Part shown: in pieces, positions 33,802-42,363 of the stretch
Layout: every line of letters starts with the position of its first letter
Numbering within the stretch: position 1 is the first letter of the stretch
NCBI GenBank assembly: GCA_035249905.1
Contig: DATFFT010000035.1
Location: forward strand, 15,049 to 79,048
Reading direction: 5' to 3'
DNA from: JAOUEA01 sp035249905
Lineage (GTDB): Bacteria; Actinomycetota; UBA4738; HRBIN12
DNA length: 64,000 nucleotides
Translations under genes and position numbers: made by a program
The notes under the pieces: generated by a model
Database searches by the model: none
What the model was told of the DNA's origin: nothing
The model's input: the letters and a program-made list of their open reading frames with translations, nothing else

Positions 33802-34647
33802 TCAGTCCTCGTGTACGAAACGGATGCGACCGGTCTTCTTCGCGATCAACCAGCGGGGGTTCCGGGAGTTCAGGCGCAGGCTGAGGAGTCTGCCGCGTAC
33901 CCATCCCAGGCGGTCGACGGTGCCGTTCTTCTCCTGCACGCGGCGGCTCTCGCGCGCCATCACGTCGGGCTTGAACGACAGCTGCTCTCCGTGCAGGCGG
34001 AACCGCCCGAGCGTTCGCTGCAGGATCAGCGGCTCGGCGACCCGCCGGCAGCGCGCGTACATGTCGTAATCGCCGGTGTTGCGGAACGTGGTGTCGAACG
34101 GCCCGACCTCGTCGAACAGATCGCGGCGCATCCACACGGTCTCCTGCGGCACGCACGACCAACCGAGACCGAGGTACGAGCGGAGCGTGAACGGCACCGG
34201 CTGCATCCAAGCGAACGCATGGCCGTCGCCGTCGATGAACTCGCGCTTGCCCATCAACCATCTTGCTTCGGGGTGGTCGCGGAACGCCTGTGCGACGGCT
34301 GCGAGCGCGCCAGGAGGGATCTCATCGTCGGCGTTGATGTAACCGACGATGTCGCCCTCGACCATCGACAGGCCCCGGTTGACCGCGTCGTACATGCCTC
34401 GGTCGTCGGTGGCCACCACGACGCGTGTCGGGAACCCCTCCGCCACCGCGGTCGTGCCGTCTGACGATCCGCCGTCGACCAGCACGTGGTCGATCTCGAT
34501 CTCATCGGAGGCCTGGGCCCAGATCGATCGCAGCGTGGCCGCGAGGTATCGCTCGGCATCGAGCGTCGGCGTCACGATCCCGAACCGTTGGGGGGGGCGT
34601 GGGGTCGGCACCGGGGCTCTCGACTGGTCGGTTGTCGTCGTGTCCAT
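33802..34647 (-). CDS. Glycosyltransferase family 2 (GT-A fold)
   Basis: Inverting-type glycosyltransferase of 281 residues. Motifs: IVTPTLDAERYLAATLRSIW, VLVDGGSSDGTTAVAE, the metal-binding DxD variant in GYINADDEIPPGAL, and the acceptor region NTGDYDMYARC with ED-like GDYD. It resembles WcaA/colanic-type transferases that add sugars to repeat units. ATG 34647 begins the homology; the in-frame upstream extension is not coding-like. First gene of the operon GT2-GT4-sulfotransferase. Confidence 0.88.
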   Translation of the reverse strand: MDTTTTDQSRAPVPTPRPPQRFGIVTPTLDAERYLAATLRSIWAQASDEIEIDHVLVDGGSSDGTTAVAEGFPTRVVVATDDRGMYDAVNRGLSMVEGDIVGYINADDEIPPGALAAVAQAFRDHPEARWLMGKREFIDGDGHAFAWMQPVPFTLRSYLGLGWSCVPQETVWMRRDLFDEVGPFDTTFRNTGDYDMYARCRRVAEPLILQRTLGRFRLHGEQLSFKPDVMARESRRVQEKNGTVDRLGWVRGRLLSLRLNSRNPRWLIAKKTGRIRFVHED

Positions 34648-34956
34648 CCGCGTAAGGAGCGTATCGGCCGTCGGCGTTCGGCCGGTACGCCAGGGGCTCT
34701 GCGTCGGGCGAGTGTCGTGGGGCCGGCGACCTACGGTAGCAGCGGTCGTGTTCCGCACCATCGGCCGAACGGCCCCTCTCGCGGGACGAACGGGGTACGC
34801 CGGTGCGGCGACTTGCCGGTCGCTCGGCGTCTGATACATTCGCGCTACCTCGCCGAGCGTGATAGCTCGGTGAGGCTTACTTCTGTTCGGGGTCGAGCGA
34901 GACGAAGGAGGCGGAGCACCGAAGCGATCCCCGTTCGCGCCAGGAAGGAGCAGCCG
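34648..34956. other. Divergent intergenic region with a structured leader
   Basis: About 309 bp between the leftward GT2 gene and the small rightward gene. It carries a TACATT hexamer at 34835-34840, a strong hairpin at 34848-34875 and a good ribosome site (AGGAAGGAG) before ATG 34957. No other gene is supported. Confidence 0.5.
34848..34875 (+). repeat. Hairpin in the leader of the 92-residue gene
   Basis: CCTCGCCGAGC-GTGATA-GCTCGGTGAGG: 11 paired positions, ten Watson-Crick and one G-U, with a six-base loop. It begins eight bases after a TACATT -10-like box, so it would lie at the very 5' end of the transcript, where it may stabilise RNA or serve as an attenuator. Confidence 0.5.
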
Positions 34957-35235
34957 ATGCGAGTGATGGATCGATCCCTTCTCCTGCCTCTGATGCACCG
35001 CCTGTACCGGGCCCTCGCGCGACGATGCCTGGATCCGCTCAGGAGCCTGTTCGGCCCACGAGCCACCGACCCCGAGATGCACGTGATCGTCACCGCGTCC
35101 GCGGCCACGTCGTCGGCTGCCCGAACCGATGGCGCCGAGTCCGCCGCACACGACGATCGACGCCGCCGCGGACCTGTGCGGCTCATCGTGCGGCTGCTCC
35201 CCGGCGCGCCCACCTCCTCTCCTCGAACGACGTAG
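34957..35235 (+). CDS. Small basic protein, unknown function
   Basis: A 92-residue frame supported by an excellent ribosome site, AGGAAGGAG six bases from the ATG. The N-terminal third (RSLLLPLMHRLYRALARRCL) could be an amphipathic, membrane-touching helix; the rest is Ser/Ala/Arg-rich and low in order. No family is recognised. It lies 133 bp before the Tat-exported protein gene and may share its transcript. Confidence 0.45.
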   Translation: MRVMDRSLLLPLMHRLYRALARRCLDPLRSLFGPRATDPEMHVIVTASAATSSAARTDGAESAAHDDRRRRGPVRLIVRLLPGAPTSSPRTT

Positions 35236-35367
35236 TCACTGTCCTCGAGGGGCTCGTCCGCCGGCGCGTCCCTCAAGCCGACCGGGCGCTCGTGTCGAAG
35301 CCTCACGCACGGGAGCCGGTGGCTCACGCGACCGTGATCGAGGCGTTCGTCCCGAGGGAGGATCCGC

Positions 35368-36285
35368 ATGGATCGCACGATCGATCGACGTTCATTCCTG
35401 AAGCAGGGCGCGGCCGTGGGCACAGCGGCGCTCGGCCTGTCCGTCTACGGCCTCGGCGACCTGGAGGCGCTCGCAGGCCGCCGCGGCTGCCGGTTCGGCG
35501 CGCTCGTGCTGACGGATGACCAGCTGACCGGCCTGAAGCAGATGGAGAGGCGCTTGGGCCGCCGGTTCGCGACCACCCACCATCGCCTGCCCTGGACCAA
35601 CGACCTCGACAACTCGTTCACTCGGTGGAGCGTTCAGACGAGCCACAGGCCGATCGTCTCGTGGTTCGCGCGCACTAAGGCCGGTCCCGTGAGCTGGAGC
35701 AAGATCGCCACGGGAGGATACGACGGCTGGATCACCAGCCAGGCGAGGAGCCTGAAGCGCCTGGGAGGCCGGGGGTACTTGTGCTTCCACAAGGAGCCCG
35801 AGGACGAAGGCAACCCCGCCGACTGGAAGGCCGCGTATCGCCGGGTGCGCACGATCTTCGACAACACCGGGGTATCGGGCTACAAGTACCTGGTGGTGCT
35901 CACCGCGGCGACGTTCAACAAGGGTGATGCGGCCATGTGGTTGCCGGACCGCTACGACGGGCTCGGCGTCGACGGATACAATCGGCACCGGTGCTTCGGG
36001 GTGGACTGGCGTTCGTTCCGCAAGATCTTCGCGCCGTCGCGTTCGTTCGCGAAGGCCCGGGGCAAGAAGCTGTACGTGATCGAGGCCGGCTGCGTGGAAC
36101 GGAACCCCGGCGAGAAGGCCAAGTGGCTGCGGGGGGCCCGCCAGACGATCAAGGCCTGGCCGGAGATCCGGGCGTTCTCGTACAACCACGAAGTCACGGA
36201 CTGCAACTACCTGCTCACGTCGTCGCCGTCGTCGTTCAAGGCGTTCCGGGCGATGGGGAAGGATCCGTACTTCCGGAAGCGGTAG
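35368..36285 (+). CDS. Tat-exported glycoside hydrolase-like protein
   Basis: A 305-residue exported protein. The twin-arginine signal is DRRSFLKQGAAVGTAALGLS. The mature part resembles GH26-like TIM-barrel proteins: ISWFART-like IVSWFARTKAGPVSW, YLCFHKEPEDEGNPADWKAAYRR with a candidate acid/base Glu, GLGVDGYNRHRC, and YVIEAGCVERNPGEKAKWL with a candidate nucleophile Glu. The family assignment is by pattern only. GAGGGAGG precedes the ATG. In an exopolysaccharide region it may trim or remodel surface glycan. Confidence 0.6.
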   Translation: MDRTIDRRSFLKQGAAVGTAALGLSVYGLGDLEALAGRRGCRFGALVLTDDQLTGLKQMERRLGRRFATTHHRLPWTNDLDNSFTRWSVQTSHRPIVSWFARTKAGPVSWSKIATGGYDGWITSQARSLKRLGGRGYLCFHKEPEDEGNPADWKAAYRRVRTIFDNTGVSGYKYLVVLTAATFNKGDAAMWLPDRYDGLGVDGYNRHRCFGVDWRSFRKIFAPSRSFAKARGKKLYVIEAGCVERNPGEKAKWLRGARQTIKAWPEIRAFSYNHEVTDCNYLLTSSPSSFKAFRAMGKDPYFRKR

Positions 36286-36288
36286 CGT
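36283..36288 (+). promoter_or_regulatory. Leaderless -10 box TAGCGT inside the preceding stop
   Basis: TAGCGT begins with the TAG stop codon of the Tat-exported protein gene and is followed by six bases and ATG 36295. The sulfotransferase could therefore be transcribed on its own as a leaderless mRNA. Confidence 0.45.
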
Positions 36289-36294
36289 GCCTGG

Positions 36295-37218
36295 ATGCGA
36301 CGAGCCCCCATCCTCGTGACCGGCTCGCATCGGTCGGGCACGGGGTGGGTGAGCGACATGCTCGCGGCGACCCCGTCTCCGACGGTCCGCACGATCTGGG
36401 AGCCGTTCAACCTCCGCGCGCGCCGTGGCGTTCGACAGGCGCCGTTCCGGTACTGGTTCACGTACGTGACCGAGCGCAACGCGTCCGAGTTCCGCGCGCC
36501 GCTGCAACGGATGCTCGCGTGGCGGTACTCGATTCTCGCAGAGGCCCCGACCGTACGCTCGCCGAGGGACCTCGCGCGGATGTTCCGCGATGCGTGGGTC
36601 ACCGCGTCGAACCGCCGAGCCGGAGCGGTGCCGATCAGCAAGGACCCGATCGCGGTGTTCTCCGCCGAGTGGATGAGCGACACGTTCGGCATGGACACGA
36701 TCGTGCTGATCCGTCATCCGGCGGCCTTCTGCTACAGCATCGTGAAGCAGGGCTGGTGGCACCCGTTCGACCATTTCACCGCCCAGCCCGCGATGATGCG
36801 TGACCTCTTCCCCGCCCGAGCCGATGAGATCGAGCGATTCGCACTCACACCACAGCCCCTGCTCGACCAGGCCGTCCTGCTCTGGGTGTTGATCCACGAG
36901 CACATCGCCCAGATGCGGGCCCGCCGGCCCGAGTGGTGCTTCGTCCGCCTCGAGGATCTTTCGAGGGAGCCGGTCGAGGGCTTCCGGGGACTCTACGATC
37001 GGCTCGATCTCGCGTGGAACGACGAGGTGGAGCGAGCCGTCATCCGCAGCTCGGGAGAGGGCAACCCGGCCGTCACCGACCACGCATCGAGCCGGCTGCG
37101 AGACAGCAAGGCTGCGATCTCCGTCTGGAAGGATCGCCTGACCTCCGAGGAACAAGAGTCGATCAGGGAACTGACCGATCCTGTCTGGCGGGAGTTCTAC
37201 GGGGACGAAGACTGGTGA
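36295..37218 (+). CDS. Sulfotransferase family protein
   Basis: A 307-residue PAPS-type sulfotransferase. The phosphosulfate loop is APILVTGSHRSGTGWVSDML at the N terminus; the 3'-phosphate segment is TIVLIRHPAAFCYS, and VRLEDLSREPVEGFRGLY follows. It differs strongly from the other three sulfotransferases in this region, so they probably act on different acceptors. It starts 9 bp after the Tat-protein gene and its stop is 13 bp from a convergent propeller gene. Confidence 0.82.
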   Translation: MRRAPILVTGSHRSGTGWVSDMLAATPSPTVRTIWEPFNLRARRGVRQAPFRYWFTYVTERNASEFRAPLQRMLAWRYSILAEAPTVRSPRDLARMFRDAWVTASNRRAGAVPISKDPIAVFSAEWMSDTFGMDTIVLIRHPAAFCYSIVKQGWWHPFDHFTAQPAMMRDLFPARADEIERFALTPQPLLDQAVLLWVLIHEHIAQMRARRPEWCFVRLEDLSREPVEGFRGLYDRLDLAWNDEVERAVIRSSGEGNPAVTDHASSRLRDSKAAISVWKDRLTSEEQESIRELTDPVWREFYGDEDW

Positions 37219-37231
37219 GGGCCGTGGTGCC

Positions 37232-38242
37232 TCAGCCCCCGTACGGCCAGACCTCGAGGCCGTGGACCGCGTTGCGCACGTCCATCGTGATGTTGACCGA
37301 CCGCACGCTCCGGCCGGCGTCGATGTCGTAGACCGTCACCGTGGCCGGAGAGGATCCGCCCACGACACGACCGTCCTCGAGCACGGCCAGCCCCCGCCCG
37401 AACGTGGGCCGGGCGAGGTCGCTGGGCAGGTCCGCGTGTTCGAGCGCGTCTGCCGCGTAGGTCGGGAGTTCCACCGATCGCAGCACACGCCCATCCCGGG
37501 ACGCGTAGGCGATCCGGTCCGTCTTCGTGTGGTTGAACAACACGCCGTCGTGGAACGGCCTCGTGTTGTGGGTGCCGAACGGGGTGCGCGCGTACCGTTG
37601 CAGACGACGACCGTCGATGCGCCACAGCGCCGCCAGGCGGGTGCCGCACGCGTAGATCGCATCGTCCAGCACGAACACGTTGTTCACGTGGCTCGTGTCG
37701 GCCGGCTCCGGCCCGCCCGGAGTCGAGGGGTCGTACTCGCGGAACGAAGGTTTGATGCGCAGGTTGAGGGTGCGGCGAAGCTTCCAGGCGTCGGAGTAGC
37801 GCAGGCACCAGGCGCGTGTGAACACCTGCGTGTCCAGATCCATCTCGAGGACCGAGTCGAAGCCCGTCGAGGCCATGTACAGGTGACCGTCCGAGACAGT
37901 GATCTCGTGACAGTGCTTCAGGTATGGGTTCCGGATCGAGCCGCGGCGCTCGAAGCCTCGGTCGTAGATGAAGATCTCGTCGCTCGCGGCCAAGTAGACC
38001 AGCCCGTCGTGGAACGCGATGCCCCTCAGCCCTCGATCCCCCCCACGGCCTTCCCAGTCGATGTCGGCCTCCGACCAGTCGAGCACCTGGGTGGCGTCGG
38101 CTCGTTCCAGGTCGACGAGGTAGAGGCCTCCGTGGCTCTCGCCCTGGTGCACGGAGCGCACCACGGAGCTGCAGACGACGGTGGGGAGCCGCGAGACGCT
38201 CGGGGTCCGCGCGCCGGTCCGGCGCTGAGTGGCCTCGGTCAT
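37232..38242 (-). CDS. DUF4915-like propeller protein
   Basis: A 336-residue cytoplasmic protein without signal peptide. Repeated blade-like strands (LVYLAASDEIFIYDR, HLYMASTGFDSVLEMDL, AIYACGTRLAALWRIDG, RVVGGSSPATVTVYDID) indicate a beta-propeller, and SHVNNVFVLDDAIY with FNHTKTDRIAY resembles DUF4915 proteins, which often lie beside glycan-modifying enzymes. Its ATG overlaps the stop of the upstream sulfotransferase (ATGA), so the two are coupled. Function unknown. Confidence 0.55.
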   Translation of the reverse strand: MTEATQRRTGARTPSVSRLPTVVCSSVVRSVHQGESHGGLYLVDLERADATQVLDWSEADIDWEGRGGDRGLRGIAFHDGLVYLAASDEIFIYDRGFERRGSIRNPYLKHCHEITVSDGHLYMASTGFDSVLEMDLDTQVFTRAWCLRYSDAWKLRRTLNLRIKPSFREYDPSTPGGPEPADTSHVNNVFVLDDAIYACGTRLAALWRIDGRRLQRYARTPFGTHNTRPFHDGVLFNHTKTDRIAYASRDGRVLRSVELPTYAADALEHADLPSDLARPTFGRGLAVLEDGRVVGGSSPATVTVYDIDAGRSVRSVNITMDVRNAVHGLEVWPYGG

Positions 38243-39171
38243 CGGGCCACTCGTTCGTCCTGCGCTCCGGCCGGGAGCCAGCCGGGCAGCTCCGTGTACC
38301 CGAGTGCGCGCAGCCGTCGCGCCAATGCCGCGTTCCCCGGTTCGAACAGCTCCTCGAGCGCGCGCCGTGTCTGCGGCTCCATGTGCTCAGGCTCCGGCCG
38401 GCGGTTCAGGGCGTAGTACATCTTCCGCAGGGGCTCCTTGAGGCGACGGCGCCTGCCCAGCACCGCCTCGCTGTTCATCGCGAGCGCGAGCCGTTGCAAC
38501 GCGGCGCTGCGGACGGGGACGGTCCTGTTCTCCACGCTGTACGTGATCGAGCCGGCTACGTCGCGGTCGATGTCGAGCCAACCGAACAGCTCGCCGACCA
38601 CCCCGGCGGGCTCCGAGGCCATCCGCTCGAAGAAGGCGACACGGAAGTCGTCGCCGAACGCCTCGAGCCACGGTTCGAGGTACTCGTCGTAGAACCCGCC
38701 CTGGATCGTCCAGTACAGGCGGTTGTCCTGTGAGAACGCCTCGCGCCGGTCGCGGACCTCGCGGCAGGCCTCGACGTACCCTTCGAACGTCATGTCTTCG
38801 GGCAGGTCGGCCATGCGGCTCCGGACGAATCGGAACGTCGACCACAGTCGGTCGACCGGGTCGCGCAGCAACGCGATCGCCTTGACGCCGGGCAGTGCCC
38901 GACGCATCGCCGGCGCGATCGTCGCCCCGCCGTGGAAGTACTGCGGGCTCGCCTCGAGCCGGTGTCGCTCGCCTGCGCAGCGTGCGAAGTGGGCCGCGTA
39001 CTCGGCGATCGGCGCGAGCGTGCCGTCGCCCTCGCTGAGGGGAGTGAAGTAACGGATCTCCTTGACATCGGCGGCGCAGATGTCGGGGTGTTGCGACAGG
39101 TACCAGAACAGCGAGGTGGTCCCGGTCTTGCCGGGTCCGGCGATCACGACGGTTGGCAGGGGGAGGGTCAC
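38239..39171 (-). CDS. Sulfotransferase family protein (heparan N-sulfotransferase-like)
   Basis: A 310-residue sulfotransferase of the NST/HS3ST-like group: phosphosulfate loop VVIAGPGKTGTTSLFWYL, KEIRYFTPL, and the 3'-phosphate motif KAIALLRDPVDRLWSTFRF, then RRLYWTIQGGFYDEYLEPWL-type substrate segment. GTG 39171 starts the homology and has GGAG upstream; the longer upstream frame is not supported. Translationally coupled to the DUF4915-like gene. Divergent from another sulfotransferase gene. Confidence 0.85.
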   Translation of the reverse strand: MTLPLPTVVIAGPGKTGTTSLFWYLSQHPDICAADVKEIRYFTPLSEGDGTLAPIAEYAAHFARCAGERHRLEASPQYFHGGATIAPAMRRALPGVKAIALLRDPVDRLWSTFRFVRSRMADLPEDMTFEGYVEACREVRDRREAFSQDNRLYWTIQGGFYDEYLEPWLEAFGDDFRVAFFERMASEPAGVVGELFGWLDIDRDVAGSITYSVENRTVPVRSAALQRLALAMNSEAVLGRRRRLKEPLRKMYYALNRRPEPEHMEPQTRRALEELFEPGNAALARRLRALGYTELPGWLPAGAQDERVAR

Positions 39172-39354
39172 CGAGGACAGGCTCCGTTCGGTTGGGGGGC
39201 GACGTTCCTGAGGATAACGGTGCGCGGAGCCGGACGGCGTCGGCCGAAAGGCGACGCCGATACCGACGAACGGGCACCGAACCGAAGACCTTCGGCCCGG
39301 GTCACCACTGCTAGCATCGCTCGACGCGTGGCCCATCCTCCCCGCGCCGATCAC

Positions 39355-40206
39355 ATGACCAACAACGACCGGCCAACCGTCATCTTCCTGCACGTCGGCA
39401 AGACCGCCGGTGCGACGATGCGAAGTGCCTTGCGACGAGAGTTCGGGCGTGACCAGGTGATGGAGGTCCGGGCGCCCCAGGTGGCGCCCGGCCGCCTACG
39501 GCGCGACGGCGCCGTCGAGTGGTTCGCCTCGTTGCCGGAGGCCGATCGGGCCCGCCCCCGGCTGATCATGGGCCACATGACGTACGGCCTACATGCGTTC
39601 GTGCCCCGCCCGAGCGAGTACGTCACGCTGCTCCGCGAGCCGGTCGCGCTGATCCGCTCCCAGTACAACCACGTTCGCCGGCACGAGGGCCACCTGCTGC
39701 ACGAGCAGACCAAGGCATACCCCGATCTCGCGTCGTACATCGAGAGTGGGATCTCGCTGGAGATGGACAACTCGCAGACCCGGGCGTTCGCCGGAGACAC
39801 GACCACACCATTCGGGTCGTGCACTCCCGAGATGCTCGACCGAGCGAAGGCGAACCTCGAGGGGTTCGCGGTTGCCGGCTTGACGGAGCGCTTCGACGAG
39901 TCGCTCGTGGCGATGATCCGAACGTTCGGCTGGCGGCGTGTTCGCTACGTCACGACCAACGTGGATCCGAACCGCGCCACGCGGAAGCCGCTGACCGAGC
40001 GGGAGTCGGCCCTCGTGAGGGAGCACAACGAGTTCGACCTGAACCTTTACGCCTGGGCGAACGAACGGTTCCAGCGCAACGTGGTCGGGGCGACCGGGTT
40101 CACTGCCGACCTCGAGGCGTTCCTCGAGAAGAACCGTCGCTACGGACCGTTCGGAAGGATCGCCTCGTTCCCCAAGGACGCGATCGTGCGGCTCCGTTCC
40201 CGGTGA
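39355..40206 (+). CDS. Sulfotransferase family 2 domain protein
   Basis: A 283-residue protein with a sulfotransferase-2-type P-loop VIFLHVGKTAGATMRSALRR and a 3'-phosphate region YVTLLREPVALIRSQYNHVRRH, as in bacterial relatives of carbohydrate 2-O-sulfotransferases. A TAGCAT -10 at 39312-39317 lies ten bases before an in-frame GTG (39328), which would add nine residues; neither start has a ribosome site. The fourth sulfotransferase gene in the region. Confidence 0.78.
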   Translation: MTNNDRPTVIFLHVGKTAGATMRSALRREFGRDQVMEVRAPQVAPGRLRRDGAVEWFASLPEADRARPRLIMGHMTYGLHAFVPRPSEYVTLLREPVALIRSQYNHVRRHEGHLLHEQTKAYPDLASYIESGISLEMDNSQTRAFAGDTTTPFGSCTPEMLDRAKANLEGFAVAGLTERFDESLVAMIRTFGWRRVRYVTTNVDPNRATRKPLTERESALVREHNEFDLNLYAWANERFQRNVVGATGFTADLEAFLEKNRRYGPFGRIASFPKDAIVRLRSR

Positions 40207-40214
40207 GCGGCTCC

Positions 40215-42299
40215 TCAGGCGCCCAGGGCCTCGTCGAGCTGTGAGCCGAGCGCCTCGGGGTCGGTGACCGGCAGCCGGCAGGAGAAGCCCTCGCAGACGT
40301 AAGCGGTCGCGGCTCCGCCGACCGCGGGGCGCTCGCGCAACAGGGGGATCGCCCGTTGGGCGTCGTCGTCGCCCGCGCCCGCGACGGCCAGCACCAGGTT
40401 GGGGCGGAACCGGCTGGTCGTCGCCTCCGCCACGAGCAGGTCGGTGTCGGCCGCGCCGGGATCGCCGACGATCGCTACCTCTCGATGGGGTCCGGCCATC
40501 CGGTCGACCGCGCACAACGCCGTGCCGAACGCGCTCGGGGCGCGAGCGAGCATGCCTCCCACGAGCCGCAGCGCCGAGACCGCCTCTGATCGAAGATCCG
40601 CGTCGCCGGTGAAGGCCGAGAGCCTGAGCAACACGTCGGCGGCTGCCGAGTTCCCGCTGGGCGTCGCGTTGTCGGAGAGCTCCTTGGGTCGAACGAGCAG
40701 CGCCTCGGCGTCGGATCCGGTCTGGAAGAACCCGCCGGCCCCACGGTCGGCGAACAGGCGGCGGAGGTCGTCGATCAGGGCCTGGGCGTGCTCGAACCAG
40801 GCGAGCTCGAACGTCGTCTCGTACAGGGTGAGACACGCCGAGGCCATCAGCGCGTGATCGTCGGAATAGCCGAGCACGCCTGCTTCCCCATTCCGCCACG
40901 AGCGCAGGAGGCGGCCGTCCGGGTCGCGCAGGTGCTCGAGCACGAACCTCGCGGCACGCTCGGCGGCGGCCGAGTAGGCGGGTTCACCGAACGCTCGGCC
41001 GGCCTCCGCGAGCGCGGCGATCGTCAGCCCGTTCCAGGCCGCGAGCACCTTGTCGTCGGTCGACGGCCGCGGGCGTGACGCGCGCGCTTCGAACAGAACC
41101 CTGCGCGCGTCGTCGACCTGAGCCGCCAGCTCGACCGGATCGGCGCCGGTCTCGTCGGCGACCTCCGCGATCGGGCGTGGGCGCCAGAGCACGTTCGTGG
41201 GGCCGTCCTCCGCACGCCAGTTGCCTTCGGGCGCCGCCCCGAGCGCTCGCGCCGCGTCGGCTCCGACCAGCGACATGAGCTCGTCCCACGACCACGTGAA
41301 GAACTTCCCCTCGACCCCTTCGGAATCGGCGTCCTGTGAGGAGAAGAACCCACCCTCGGGATGTTGCATCTCCCGGAGCAGGTACTCCGCGGTCTCGACC
41401 GCGGTCGTGCGGTATCGATCGTCGCGGGTTGCCAGCCACGCGCGGGTGTAGAGCTGCAGCAGCTGCGCGTTGTCGTAGAGCATCTTCTCGAAGTGCGGCA
41501 CGTGCCACCGCTCGTCGGTGGAGTATCGGGCGAACCCCCCGCCGAGATGGTCGTGGATGCCGCCCTCGGCCATGCGGTCGAGCGTCGTCGTCACCATCTC
41601 CAGCGCGCCCAGCGAGCCGCGGGCCGCTCTCCGCAGCAGGAACTCGATCGTCATCGGCTGGGGGAACTTCGGGGCCCCGGCGGATCCTCCCCACCGCTCG
41701 TCGAACCCTCGACGCAGCGATGCGACCGCCTCGTCGAGGAGCCCTTCGCCGAGCTCGGCGTCGTCGGCGGTCACGTCGGCTGCGCGAGCGATCGCCTGCA
41801 TCACCCGTGCCCCCTGGCCGACGACGTCGTCGCGACGATCGCGCCACGCTTCGGCGATGCCGCGGAGCACGTCGCGGAACGCGGGCATGCCGTGGCGAGG
41901 CTCCGGGGGGAAGTACGTCCCGGCGTAGAACGGCTCGCCCGCCGGCGTCAGGAACGCCGACATCGGCCATCCGCCCTGGCCCGTCATCGCCTGCACCGCG
42001 TCCATGTAGATGCCGTCGAGATCCGGCCGCTCTTCCCGGTCGACCTTGATCGAGACGAAGTACTCGTTCATGAGTGTCGCCGTGGCGTCGTCCTCGAACG
42101 ACTCGGCTTCCATCACGTGGCACCAGTGGCAGGCCGCGTACCCGATCGACAGGAAGATCGGCTTGTCCTCGGCATCGGCCTTGGCCAGCGCCTCCTCGCC
42201 CCACGGGTACCAGTCGACCGGGTTGTGGGCGTGCTGCAGCAGGTAGGGGCTCGTCTCCCCGGCGAGGCGGTTTGGGGCGCCGCGTGTTCGTCCGCTCAT
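40215..42299 (-). CDS. DUF255 thioredoxin-domain protein (YyaL/SSP411 family)
   Basis: A 694-residue cytoplasmic protein. The N-terminal thioredoxin-like domain starts SPYLLQHAHNPVDWYPWGEEA and has the CxxC in ACHWCHVME (about residues 58-61), then DREERPDLDGIYM and GGWPMSAFLTPAGEPFYAGTYFP; the rest is an (alpha/alpha)6-barrel related to N-acylglucosamine 2-epimerases, with GGIHDHLGGGFARYSTDERWHVPHFEKM. Length is normal. Its biochemical role is not established for the family. It is convergent with the sulfotransferase gene. Confidence 0.93.
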   Translation of the reverse strand: MSGRTRGAPNRLAGETSPYLLQHAHNPVDWYPWGEEALAKADAEDKPIFLSIGYAACHWCHVMEAESFEDDATATLMNEYFVSIKVDREERPDLDGIYMDAVQAMTGQGGWPMSAFLTPAGEPFYAGTYFPPEPRHGMPAFRDVLRGIAEAWRDRRDDVVGQGARVMQAIARAADVTADDAELGEGLLDEAVASLRRGFDERWGGSAGAPKFPQPMTIEFLLRRAARGSLGALEMVTTTLDRMAEGGIHDHLGGGFARYSTDERWHVPHFEKMLYDNAQLLQLYTRAWLATRDDRYRTTAVETAEYLLREMQHPEGGFFSSQDADSEGVEGKFFTWSWDELMSLVGADAARALGAAPEGNWRAEDGPTNVLWRPRPIAEVADETGADPVELAAQVDDARRVLFEARASRPRPSTDDKVLAAWNGLTIAALAEAGRAFGEPAYSAAAERAARFVLEHLRDPDGRLLRSWRNGEAGVLGYSDDHALMASACLTLYETTFELAWFEHAQALIDDLRRLFADRGAGGFFQTGSDAEALLVRPKELSDNATPSGNSAAADVLLRLSAFTGDADLRSEAVSALRLVGGMLARAPSAFGTALCAVDRMAGPHREVAIVGDPGAADTDLLVAEATTSRFRPNLVLAVAGAGDDDAQRAIPLLRERPAVGGAATAYVCEGFSCRLPVTDPEALGSQLDEALGA

Positions 42300-42363
42300 C
42301 CTTCGAGCCAGTCTGTCACCCCGCGCCGTTCAGGGGTGGCCGGTGGGTGCCGATGGAAGCGGC

